Assembly: GCA_023441905.1 (NCBI GenBank)
Contig: JAEZNC010000022.1
Location: 1 to 10,802 of the forward strand
Length of the DNA: 10,802 bases
Source of the DNA: Bacillota bacterium
GTDB taxonomy: Bacteria > Bacillota > Clostridia > Christensenellales > SZUA-584
Reading direction: 5' to 3'
Each line of letters opens with the position of its first letter. Position 1 is the first letter of the stretch. The position numbers and the translations under genes were made by a program. This document shows positions 1 through 6,258 of this stretch, in pieces. The notes under the pieces are model-generated. The model ran no database searches and was not told the origin of the DNA. It saw only the letters and a list, made by a program, of their open reading frames with translations.

Positions 1-2
1 TC

Positions 3-281
3 TTTGCATCAACCAGAATTCTGGGGCTGCCAAAGCAGATCAAACTCGACCGCTCAGGTTTTTTTACAAACAGTGAAATCGGCTCAACCAACTTGCTTTG
101 GTCGGATATTAAAAAGGTGGTAGAATCGGACCATGCGTTTTATTTTACTGTCTATCAGAACTCCAACATTATCATCCCGAAACGCTTGCTTACCGCAGAA
201 GAAGCCGAGCTGATTCGCGCAATCATTAAGAAATATTCCTCCGGCTACGAGCTGCCTGTTTCGAGTCATAAACAACAATAG
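3..281 (+). CDS. YcxB-like membrane protein, C-terminal part (5' end off window)
   Basis: The frame is open from the window edge and ends in TAA at 279-281, giving about 92 residues. It aligns by eye with the C-terminal half of the protein at 937-1440: both contain LP-QIKLD, then a W-D/SD block, then HAFYF, then IIPKRLL followed by an acidic helix. The IIPKR motif is typical of the C-terminal domain of the YcxB-like family, small membrane proteins of unknown function in Firmicutes. The membrane segments expected at the N-terminus lie outside the window. A TTG at 93 could be mistaken for a start, but the homology runs well upstream of it, so this is a truncated view of a longer gene rather than a short gene. 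It heads a run of three paralogues. Function is unknown. Confidence 0.8.
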   Translation, partial: FASTRILGLPKQIKLDRSGFFTNSEIGSTNLLWSDIKKVVESDHAFYFTVYQNSNIIIPKRLLTAEEAELIRAIIKKYSSGYELPVSSHKQQ

Positions 282-405
282 GCTCACTCCTCTGCCGCGA
301 TCACTCGGCAGATGGCGAATCGATAACCAATTTTCACTCAGCGTCACAGGGCAGCCTCTCAACGGCGAGTGCAGCACGTAAGAACCATACCATCAAGGAG
401 TAACT

Positions 406-927
406 ATGGAAATCAGAAAAACGCTCGCGCTGCAAGCATCAGATTTCATGGCATTCATATCACGGGTTTACAGAAAACTCTATGCCATTATACCTGCCGC
501 TTTAATTCTGCTTTTTGCGGCGGTGAAACTCGCCAGCAATGAGTTTTCACTGCGCAGCATGATTTTACCGACGGCTCTTGCCGCAGTGTTTCCGCTTGGC
601 CTTTTCTTTTACATGAAAAATGCCTCAAAAAAAGCGCTAGCTGCGTTTCAAGCAGCCAACGGAGACGTTTGCATTGTGATCAATGAAACAGGCGTCAGCA
701 CAACGGGAAACTTGGGCACAACAACCCTTGCGTGGCGGAACATGTTTCAGGTGATTGAAACCAAAACCGTCTTTTTCTTTTATATCCACAAAACGAACGC
801 GATTGTGCTGCCCAAACGGCAACTCAATGCAGATGAGCTGGCAGTCGTTCTGATGCTGATAAAAAAAGAAGCCGATCCGAAAAAGGTGCGGCTGTATAAG
901 AAACCTGGCACTGAAAACCCGATTTAA
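406..927 (+). CDS. YcxB-like two-helix membrane protein, paralogue 2
   Basis: This 173-residue protein has two hydrophobic segments at about residues 25-42 and 52-70, then a soluble C-terminal domain. That domain has a W-RNMFQVIETKTVFFFYI stretch and the IVLPKRQL motif at residues 133-140 that marks the YcxB-like family. The ATG is preceded by AAGGAG at a normal distance, which fixes the start. The next gene begins 9 bases after its stop and its ribosome binding site overlaps this stop codon, so the two are almost certainly cotranscribed. The 124-base gap to the upstream paralogue holds a 7-bp hairpin (291-312) with no T-run. The molecular role of the family is not known; the layout suggests a membrane-anchored cytoplasmic domain. 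Lysine and arginine flank the membrane segments. Confidence 0.85.
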   Translation: MEIRKTLALQASDFMAFISRVYRKLYAIIPAALILLFAAVKLASNEFSLRSMILPTALAAVFPLGLFFYMKNASKKALAAFQAANGDVCIVINETGVSTTGNLGTTTLAWRNMFQVIETKTVFFFYIHKTNAIVLPKRQLNADELAVVLMLIKKEADPKKVRLYKKPGTENPI

Positions 928-936
928 GGAGCTGGT

Positions 937-1440
937 ATGGAATTTGCAAAGACAATAGAGCTAAACGCCGAGGACCTTTATCACTTCAATTTACTTATTG
1001 GCAAAAAAGTTTTTATCTATACACCAATTGTCGTATTTTTAGTTACCTTGGGAATATGTTTGAATGTGGTTGAGAATTATTTATTGCCTGTCATGATTTC
1101 TGTTATCATCTCTTTTGCTATCGTCTTTTTAGCTATGTTGCTTTTGAAGAGGAAAGTTAATAAGCGCTATGCTTCTGACAGAATTACTAGACTGCCCCAA
1201 CAAATAAAACTGGATAATATCGGCTTACATTCTTCCTGCGAAATAGATGCCTCAAACATCCCATGGGTGGATTTTGATAGTGCTAAAGAATCCAAACATG
1301 CGTTTTATTTTATTCTAAGTACCCGATCAGGCTATATCATTCCCAAACGTTTACTTGAACCAAATGAAGTGGCTATCATCCGGTCAATTATTACAAAGAA
1401 GTTCCCAGATAAGGATACTTCTTTAGGTGATGAGTACTAA
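937..1440 (+). CDS. YcxB-like two-helix membrane protein, paralogue 3
   Basis: This 167-residue protein has hydrophobic segments at about residues 26-43 and 48-70, a basic KRKVNKR stretch just after the second, and a C-terminal domain ending in IIPKRLL (134-140). It is closer to the truncated paralogue at the window start than to its immediate neighbour: RLPQQIKLD matches GLPKQIKLD, and HAFYF and PKRLL are identical. The start is fixed by an AAGGAG overlapping the preceding stop codon. Its coding sequence is visibly richer in A and T than the other two copies and than the spoIIP genes beside it. It ends 5 bases before the stop of the convergent gene, with no terminator between them, so transcripts from the two sides must overlap. 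Function unknown. Confidence 0.85.
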   Translation: MEFAKTIELNAEDLYHFNLLIGKKVFIYTPIVVFLVTLGICLNVVENYLLPVMISVIISFAIVFLAMLLLKRKVNKRYASDRITRLPQQIKLDNIGLHSSCEIDASNIPWVDFDSAKESKHAFYFILSTRSGYIIPKRLLEPNEVAIIRSIITKKFPDKDTSLGDEY

Positions 1441-1445
1441 TAGCC

Positions 1446-2546
1446 TCACTGCCCCACTTCAATCACACGGCTGAGCGCGAGCGCAGCATACTTTGCGGCG
1501 TTCTTCGCCTGCTCCAGTGAATTCGCATTGTGCCCCACCTCGAGCAGCAAACACATATCCGACACCTGCTGGTTGTACCGTCCCGTCTTCACGCGAATGG
1601 GACGCGTGATGCCCTTGCAGATATTCTCAAGCTCGTTGGTCACCGCCAGCGCGAGCTTGTAGTTCGATTCGTAATTCGGCTTCACTTCATACTTTTCGCC
1701 CGTGCCCACCACGAACATCATGCGCGCGCATTCCTTGCCGTCCACCGTCACAAAATCCGACTTGCCCGCCTCCACATCGTTATAAGCGTCGCGGTGCACG
1801 TCGATGAACACCCGCAGCGTCGGGTATTCCTTCGCGTACTTCTCCATGGTCTCAAGCGAGCGCGAATACGCGGTTTTGAGCGACGGCGGCTCATGATTCG
1901 TCATATCGTGCAGCACTGTATACCCGTAAGACTCGAGCTCGGTTTTAAGCATCTCGCCCACGGCCACCACAGAGCTATCGTGGTCTTCTGTGCGCCATGA
2001 ACCCGCCTCCACATACTCCTTGCCTTCAATCTGGCGGTAGGCCTCCAGCGTGTGGGTATGGTAAATCAGAATCTGCGGCCCCTGTGTACAGATATGAAAA
2101 TCCTTGGGCGCGTCATTCGCAAAATCAAGAATCTCCATCTTGATGTCCTCGGGCAGCACATCAAAGTAAATATCCGTGCCCGGCTGCTGCTGCGGATCCT
2201 CGTGCTCCGTTTCGCCGATTTCCATCTCGTCAACATTCACGCCGTAAATCACGGGCATCTCTGTGCCGATAATCAGGCGCGGGTCGATCAGACTGTCTTC
2301 AAAAGTGTTCTCTGCGCCCGACGCGTCAATGCGGTTATGGTCTGCGGGCAGCTCGGATGAGCCGAGCGCGACGGCTTCGTGCTGATTTCCCATCCGCAGC
2401 GTCAGTATGGCCGAGAACGCCAGACCGATTAAAATGGCGCCGATCAAAACGGCTTTTAATACGAACAAGGGGCGGTGCCGCTTAGGACGGCGAGGCGGAC
2501 ATAGAGGCACATGTACAATGCGCCCGGCTCTCATTTTCTTCATCAT
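1446..2546 (-). CDS. spoIIP: Stage II sporulation protein P, paralogue A (promoter-distal)
   Basis: SpoIIP is a membrane-anchored peptidoglycan amidase/endopeptidase that works with SpoIID and SpoIIM to thin septal peptidoglycan and drive engulfment of the forespore. The protein has 366 residues: a short basic N-terminus, one transmembrane segment (about 28-50), a variable acidic linker (about 55-150) and the catalytic domain. Visible family motifs are IYHTHT (161-166), FIDVHRDA (247-254), RYNQ (323-326) and EVGHNANSLEQA (336-347); the His and Glu residues in them fit the zinc-type amidase active site. The start is MMKKMRAG because AGGAG lies six bases upstream; a further upstream ATG would add 13 residues spanning the ribosome binding site. 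It lies 57 bases downstream of a second spoIIP and below gpr, presumably in one transcript. No terminator is seen after it. Confidence 0.93.
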   Translation of the reverse strand: MMKKMRAGRIVHVPLCPPRRPKRHRPLFVLKAVLIGAILIGLAFSAILTLRMGNQHEAVALGSSELPADHNRIDASGAENTFEDSLIDPRLIIGTEMPVIYGVNVDEMEIGETEHEDPQQQPGTDIYFDVLPEDIKMEILDFANDAPKDFHICTQGPQILIYHTHTLEAYRQIEGKEYVEAGSWRTEDHDSSVVAVGEMLKTELESYGYTVLHDMTNHEPPSLKTAYSRSLETMEKYAKEYPTLRVFIDVHRDAYNDVEAGKSDFVTVDGKECARMMFVVGTGEKYEVKPNYESNYKLALAVTNELENICKGITRPIRVKTGRYNQQVSDMCLLLEVGHNANSLEQAKNAAKYAALALSRVIEVGQ

Positions 2547-2575
2547 TTTGCACTCCTGATTAAAGGTATGCAAAG
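2546..2575 (-). promoter_or_regulatory. Inverted repeat enclosing the spoIIP-A ribosome binding site
   Basis: On the minus strand TTTGCA (2569-2574) can pair with TGCAAA (2547-2552), which ends directly at the ATG. The AGGAG ribosome binding site lies in the 16-base loop, where it can also face a CCT. The same arrangement precedes the other spoIIP copy. This could tune translation, but the conservation may simply reflect recent duplication. Confidence 0.4.
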
Positions 2576-2603
2576 CCAAAAGCATATATACATCTTGTGA
2601 TGC

Positions 2604-3662
2604 TTAGCCTATTGACACCACACGGCTTATGGCCAGCGCTGCATATTTGGCGGCGTTTTTGGCCTGTTCAAGAGAGTTCGAATTGTGCCCCACTTCGATG
2701 AGCAGGCACATATCTGATACGTTCTGGTTATGGCTGTGAGATTTGATGCAGACGGGGCGCGTGAAGCCCTTGTGAATTTTCTCAAGCTCTTTGGTGACTG
2801 AGTACGCGAGCTTAAAGTTTGACTCGTAGTCGGGTTTCACGTCATAATCCTCTCCGTCATCTACCACGAACATGATGCGCGCACATTCTTCTCCGTCTAT
2901 CGTTACAAAATCCGAAGTATCCATATTCGCATCACGATGCACGTCGATGAATACCCGCAGCGTCGGGTATTCCTTGGCGTATTTCTTCATGGTCTCAAGC
3001 GAGCGCGAGTACGCGGTTATAAGCGAAGGCGGCTCATGGTTAGTGATGTCGTGCAATACGATATACCCGTACGATTCGAGTTCGGTTTTGAGTATCTCGC
3101 CAACAGACACCACCGAGCTATCGTGATCTTCGGTTCGCCATGAGCCCGCCTCCACATATTTTTTGCCTTCAATCTGGCGGTAGGCTTCCAGCGTGTGAGT
3201 ATGGTAAATCAAAATCTGTGGCCCCTGTGTGCCAACGTGAAAATCATTCGCGAATTCAAGAATCTTAATGTCTTCAGGCCGCACATCGTGGTAATCATCC
3301 GAGCCCGGCGGCGGCTGTGTTTTCTCATACTCCGCCTCACCGAATTCCGTCTCGTCAACGTTCACACCGTAAATCACAGGCATTTCGGTGCCGATAAGCA
3401 GGCGCGGATCAACGACGCTGCCCTCAAAAGCGTTTTCCGCTCCCGACGTGTCGATGCGGTTATGGTCTGCGGGCAGCCCGTCCGAACCGGGCACGACGGC
3501 TTCCTGCATACGCAGCGTCAGTAGAGCTGAGAGCGCCAGACCGATCAAAATGGCACCGATCAAAACGGCTTTGAATATAAACAAGGAACGGTGTCGCTTA
3601 GAATTGCCGGACAGATAAAGGGGCATATGAATGATATGCCCTGCTTTGAGTCGCTTCATCAT
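2604..3662 (-). CDS. spoIIP: Stage II sporulation protein P, paralogue B (next to gpr)
   Basis: This 352-residue protein is a close tandem paralogue of the gene downstream. The same layout is present: basic N-terminus, transmembrane segment at about 28-50 (FKAVLIGAILIGLALSA), acidic linker, and a SpoIIP catalytic domain with IYHTHT (152-157), FIDVHRDA (238-245) and EVGHNSNSLEQA (323-334). One difference stands out: the RYNQ motif kept in paralogue A is SHNQ here (about 310-313), so this copy may be drifting or specialised. The start is set by AGGAGTGCAAA directly before ATGATG, identical to the other copy. It follows gpr by 54 bases, the gene order known from Bacillus subtilis (gpr-spoIIP), so this is positionally the ancestral slot. 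Both copies look intact, and both could act in engulfment. Confidence 0.93.
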   Translation of the reverse strand: MMKRLKAGHIIHMPLYLSGNSKRHRSLFIFKAVLIGAILIGLALSALLTLRMQEAVVPGSDGLPADHNRIDTSGAENAFEGSVVDPRLLIGTEMPVIYGVNVDETEFGEAEYEKTQPPPGSDDYHDVRPEDIKILEFANDFHVGTQGPQILIYHTHTLEAYRQIEGKKYVEAGSWRTEDHDSSVVSVGEILKTELESYGYIVLHDITNHEPPSLITAYSRSLETMKKYAKEYPTLRVFIDVHRDANMDTSDFVTIDGEECARIMFVVDDGEDYDVKPDYESNFKLAYSVTKELEKIHKGFTRPVCIKSHSHNQNVSDMCLLIEVGHNSNSLEQAKNAAKYAALAISRVVSIG

Positions 3663-3691
3663 TTTGCACTCCTATCAAAAGGTATGCAAAA
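3662..3691 (-). promoter_or_regulatory. Inverted repeat enclosing the spoIIP-B ribosome binding site
   Basis: On the minus strand TTTTGCA (3685-3691) can pair over 7 bp with TGCAAAA (3662-3668), whose last A is the first base of the start codon. AGGAG sits in the loop opposite a CCT. The structure matches that before spoIIP-A, but the loop sequences differ slightly. A role in limiting initiation is an inference. Confidence 0.45.
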
Positions 3692-3716
3692 ACAAAAGGA
3701 GATATCCGTCTGACGG

Positions 3717-4637
3717 TCAGTGCATGTACCGCCGGACTTCCTCAATCGTCATGTTTTTGTGCAGCGAGATGTTGAGCGCGTCCGCGATGATGCGCGCAAC
3801 GTCGGATACGACCTTGTCGATCTCCTTGGGCGTCACGATCATGTCGGCTCCCTGCACATCCTTCATCGCATCGAAAATGCGCTGAACGCCGGGGCGCACA
3901 TTGACATCAGACGGCGTTTTCTCCATCGCGGCCTGCATCAGGTCTTCTGCGATGGTGGACGCATACACAACGAGCGGCACACCGAGCGCCAGCACCGGTA
4001 CACCCAAGGACTCGCGGTCGAGCGCTTTTCGCTTATTGCCGATGCCCGCGCCGGGCGCGATACCCGTATCGGCAATCTGTATGGTGGTGCGCACGCGCTC
4101 CAGGCTCCGCGACGCGAGCGAATCCACCGCAATCACGAGCGTCGGCTTCATGTGCTCCACCACGCCCTCAATCACCTCGCCCGTTTCGATGCCCGTGATG
4201 CCAAGCACGCCGGGCGCAATCGCGCTCACGTTTCCAAGCCGCTCGTCGATGCCCTCAGGCGCATATTCGTGAATATGGCGTGTTACAAATACATCGTCGC
4301 AGACGCAGGGCCCGAGCGCGTCGGGCGTCACCATGCGGTTCCCGAGACCCACCACAAGCACCACACCATTCAGCGCATCCCCCGCCATATTGCGAATCTC
4401 GTTCGCCAGAGCGATGGAGCAGTGTTCATCGAGTTCCGCATCCCCCTGCGCAAGCTGATCCGCCGAAATTGTGACATAGATGCCTTTCTTTTTGCCTATG
4501 GCCTTTTCGCCCTCTTCGTTGAGTACCGTCACGCGTGAGCGCTGCACGCCGGGGCTCACCTCGTCGTTCAAAACCTGCACGCCGGGTATCTGTCCAGCGG
4601 CCTGCGCCGCCTCCATCGCAAGGTCTGTGCGTATCAT
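3717..4637 (-). CDS. gpr: Germination (spore) protease GPR
   Basis: GPR degrades the small acid-soluble proteins that coat spore DNA when the spore germinates, freeing amino acids and uncovering the chromosome; it is made in the forespore and belongs to peptidase family A25. The 306 residues carry the family blocks in order: IRTDLAMEA (2-10), VVGLGNRMVTPDALGP (95-110), VSAIAPGVLGITGIETGEV (137-155), LVIAVDSLASRS (167-178) and TIQIADTGIAPGAGIGNKR (185-203). Asp106 and Asp172 are 66 residues apart, the same spacing as the essential Asp127 and Asp193 reported for the Bacillus enzyme. The start is set by AGGAGG seven bases upstream. The protein begins almost at IRTD, so the 15-16 residue propeptide of Bacillus GPR is essentially absent. 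It leads the gpr-spoIIP-spoIIP cluster. Confidence 0.95.
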   Translation of the reverse strand: MIRTDLAMEAAQAAGQIPGVQVLNDEVSPGVQRSRVTVLNEEGEKAIGKKKGIYVTISADQLAQGDAELDEHCSIALANEIRNMAGDALNGVVLVVGLGNRMVTPDALGPCVCDDVFVTRHIHEYAPEGIDERLGNVSAIAPGVLGITGIETGEVIEGVVEHMKPTLVIAVDSLASRSLERVRTTIQIADTGIAPGAGIGNKRKALDRESLGVPVLALGVPLVVYASTIAEDLMQAAMEKTPSDVNVRPGVQRIFDAMKDVQGADMIVTPKEIDKVVSDVARIIADALNISLHKNMTIEEVRRYMH

Positions 4638-4667
4638 GCTGTGTCCTCCTGAAAAAATAATCAGAAA

Positions 4668-4697
4668 TAGTATTTGCAGGGCGGGCGCGAATAAACA
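4668..4697 (-). promoter_or_regulatory. Candidate forespore (sigma-G/F-like) promoter of gpr
   Basis: Minus-strand TGTTTA (4692-4697) and AATACTA (4668-4674) are separated by 17 bases. They resemble the sigma-G pattern TGAATA / CATACTA at 4 of 6 and 6 of 7 positions. Transcription would start about 24 bases before the gpr ATG, leaving room for its AGGAGG. The placement suits a forespore-expressed gene, but this is a match by eye and the -35 is weak. Confidence 0.35.
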
Positions 4698-4768
4698 CGC
4701 GACAACTTATTTTGGTGAAGAGATGTAACCAGTCTGTATATGTGTGGAGTCACAGTGTGGAAACAAGC

Positions 4769-4963
4769 GGAACGGTCGAGACCGTTCCCTACGGTTCGTG
4801 CGTAAGCCATAAGTTCACTTCGAAAAAAAAAGAGTATTCCTATTCTCCGAAGGAGTATTGCGTATCTGCCGCGGAATAATATATAACCCTCCGGGTTACA
4901 GGTATACTGTTTTGTTGGGTTATGTGCGCTATGAATTGTAGGGGCGACCCCCGTGTCGCCGCC
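4769..4963. repeat. Structured intergenic repeat, copy 1
   Basis: This is the first of three tandem degenerate copies. It opens with a near-perfect palindrome (GGAACGGTC, two bases, GACCGTTCC; 4769-4788), then a shared block with CATAAGTTCACTTCGAA. Next come an A-run, GAGTATTCC, a small hairpin CTCC-GAA-GGAG (4845-4855) inside a TATTCC/GGAATA pair, and a hairpin TAACCC-TCC-GGGTTA (4884-4898). It ends with GGCGAC/GTCGCC (4943-4960). It lacks about 45 bases present in copies 2 and 3 between the last two hairpins. No gene is supported in it. Confidence 0.85.
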
Positions 4964-4987
4964 GATAACGGGTCTGCCAGTACCCAA

Positions 4988-5215
4988 GGAACGGTCGAGA
5001 CCGTTCCCTATGGCTCGTGCGAAAGCCATAAGTTCACTTCGAATAAAAAAGAGTATTCCTATATCCCGAAGGGAGATGCGCACCTCATGCCGAATAGTTA
5101 TACCCCTTCGGGGTACAGGTATACTTTTTGATTGAGTTTTGTGTGCGCAGATGATGCACATTGTTACGCAGTTCGTGCGCGTTGCAATCGCAGGGGCGAT
5201 CAGTGATCGCCCGCC
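4988..5215. repeat. Structured intergenic repeat, copy 2
   Basis: The order of elements is the same as in copy 1: the 9-2-9 palindrome (4988-5007) and CATAAGTTCACTTCGAA are identical. The other hairpins keep pairing with changed bases: TCCC-GAA-GGGA (5064-5074) and TACCCC-TTC-GGGGTA (5101-5115). It then has a segment GATGCACATTGTTACG to GTTGCAATCG that is shared only with copy 3. It ends with a 9-1-9 palindrome, GGGCGATCA / TGATCGCCC (5194-5212). Confidence 0.85.
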
Positions 5216-5239
5216 ATCAACGATTACGCCAGTTTTAAC

Positions 5240-5476
5240 GGAACGACACAGAGGTCGTTCCCTACGGTTCGTGCGAAGCTGTTCGTTGCGTTTAACTTCA
5301 CTTTAAATAAAAAAGAGTATTCCTATTTCCCGAAGGGAGATGCGCGCCGCATGCGGAATTGTTATACCCCTCCGGGGTACAGGTATACTGTTTGTTGAGT
5401 TGGTGCGTGCAGATAATGCACATTGTTACGAAGTTTGTGTGCGTTGCAATCGTAGGGGGATCAGTGATCGCCCGCC
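5240..5476. repeat. Structured intergenic repeat, copy 3
   Basis: The first palindrome is changed in both arms yet still pairs: GGAACGAC and GTCGTTCC around six bases (5240-5261). The block after it has diverged (GCTGTTCGTTGCG replaces GCCATAAG). The AAAAAAGAGTATTCCTAT stretch, TCCC-GAA-GGGA (5328-5338) and TACCCC-TCC-GGGGTA (5365-5379) are kept, as is the GCACATTGTTACG segment. The final palindrome has lost one C. It ends about 10 bases before the terminator of the ABC operon. Confidence 0.85.
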
Positions 5477-5486
5477 AAAACGCAAC

Positions 5487-5509
5487 AAAAAAGACCGTCC
5501 TCAGACGAT
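5487..5509 (-). terminator. Rho-independent terminator of the GNAT-ABC operon
   Basis: On the minus strand, about 24 bases after the permease stop, ATCGTC pairs with GACGGT (one G-U) around a TGAG loop and is followed by CTTTTTT. Position and T-run fit an intrinsic terminator. Confidence 0.75.
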
Positions 5510-5532
5510 TCATCCATACTTTCTCGTTATGC

Positions 5533-6258
5533 TTACTCCACACCCCGCCTACGCAATATCGCCACATAGGTAAAAACCTCAATGCCGATATAACCCGCGA
5601 GCCAAAGGAAATAGCCCCATGTCGCGCCGAAATTAAAAGCATCGCTTTTGCTGTATGTCACACTGATGTCGTGCACGGGCGGCAGAATCCACAGTATATA
5701 TTTGAACGCGTCCACCCGCGCGGTCATCGCGCCCTTGATAACAGCCAGCAGCGCAAACGTGATGCAAAGCAGTATCGCGGCATTGCGGTTAGTGATGATT
5801 CTGTGATTCACAAACAGCCCCGTCACGCCGCCGCAAAGCCCTGTGAGCGCAAACAAAACAAAACCCGACAGCACATCGGCCACCATGATGCCGCGGCTGA
5901 ACAGGCCACCCCCTCTTGACAAATCGATCAGCAGCGGCGCAAGTACCCCGATTGCCGCGAACACGAGGCTTACCGCTGTCATCAGCGCCGCCTTGCCAAG
6001 ATAAAACAGCCATTTGCGTCGCAGGCGTACAAGTATCGTCTGCTCAATCATCGCGTAAGCGGCATTGTCCTCCATCATGCCGACGCTGATCATCAAAATA
6101 AAAAGCACAATCGCACAGATGCCGAAGCTGCTTCGTATATTGAGCGGGCCGACGGCGTACGCAACGCCGATATACGCAAAGAGTATCAGCAGCGGCACAA
6201 TGAGCCGGCTGCTTCTTAAGAGCTTATCCCTTTCAAACCTGTAAACAGCCTTCAGCAT
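5533..6258 (-). CDS. ABC-2 type transporter permease
   Basis: This 241-residue integral membrane protein has six predicted helices at about residues 19-36, 44-61, 88-111, 126-150, 158-175 and 213-234. A short basic cytoplasmic N-terminus and a C-terminal RRR precede and follow them. Size and topology match the membrane subunit of small ABC-2 exporters. Motifs that would name a substrate are not visible, so drug, peptide or lipid export are all possible. Its ATG overlaps the end of the upstream ATPase frame by seven bases (ATGCTGA), with GGAGGG ahead of it, so the two are translationally coupled. Since the ATPase gene is broken 390 bases upstream, this subunit probably has no working partner from its own operon. 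It is followed by a terminator. Confidence 0.85.
   Translation of the reverse strand: MLKAVYRFERDKLLRSSRLIVPLLILFAYIGVAYAVGPLNIRSSFGICAIVLFILMISVGMMEDNAAYAMIEQTILVRLRRKWLFYLGKAALMTAVSLVFAAIGVLAPLLIDLSRGGGLFSRGIMVADVLSGFVLFALTGLCGGVTGLFVNHRIITNRNAAILLCITFALLAVIKGAMTARVDAFKYILWILPPVHDISVTYSKSDAFNFGATWGYFLWLAGYIGIEVFTYVAILRRRGVE

Noticed and set aside
1530..2360. Plus-strand frames opposite spoIIP-A
   Set aside because: Shadow frames, with matching shadows opposite spoIIP-B because the two genes are paralogous.
2546..2585. Longer spoIIP-A start giving 379 residues
   Set aside because: The extra 13 codons would cover the AGGAG and the hairpin that are identical in position in the other copy, whose start is at the matching ATG.
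3680..3692. CATACC box as a sigma-E -10 before the spoIIP copies
   Set aside because: It lies so close to the AGGAG that the transcript would start within the ribosome binding site, and there is no matching -35.
3720..4538. Long plus-strand open frame (272 residues) opposite gpr
   Set aside because: It is antisense to a gene with clear family motifs, has a His/Arg-rich composition typical of a shadow frame, and lacks a recognisable domain.
4884..5379. UNCG tetraloops in the TACCCC-type hairpins
   Set aside because: TTCG and TCCG are present, but the stems pair better (6 bp) with a three-base loop; using the tetraloop leaves only three pairs.
4661..5642. Minus-strand frames with repeated IGILFF and GNGLDRS segments
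   Set aside because: They read through the three-copy structured repeat and into its neighbours; the repeated peptide mirrors the DNA repeat and the frames break between copies.
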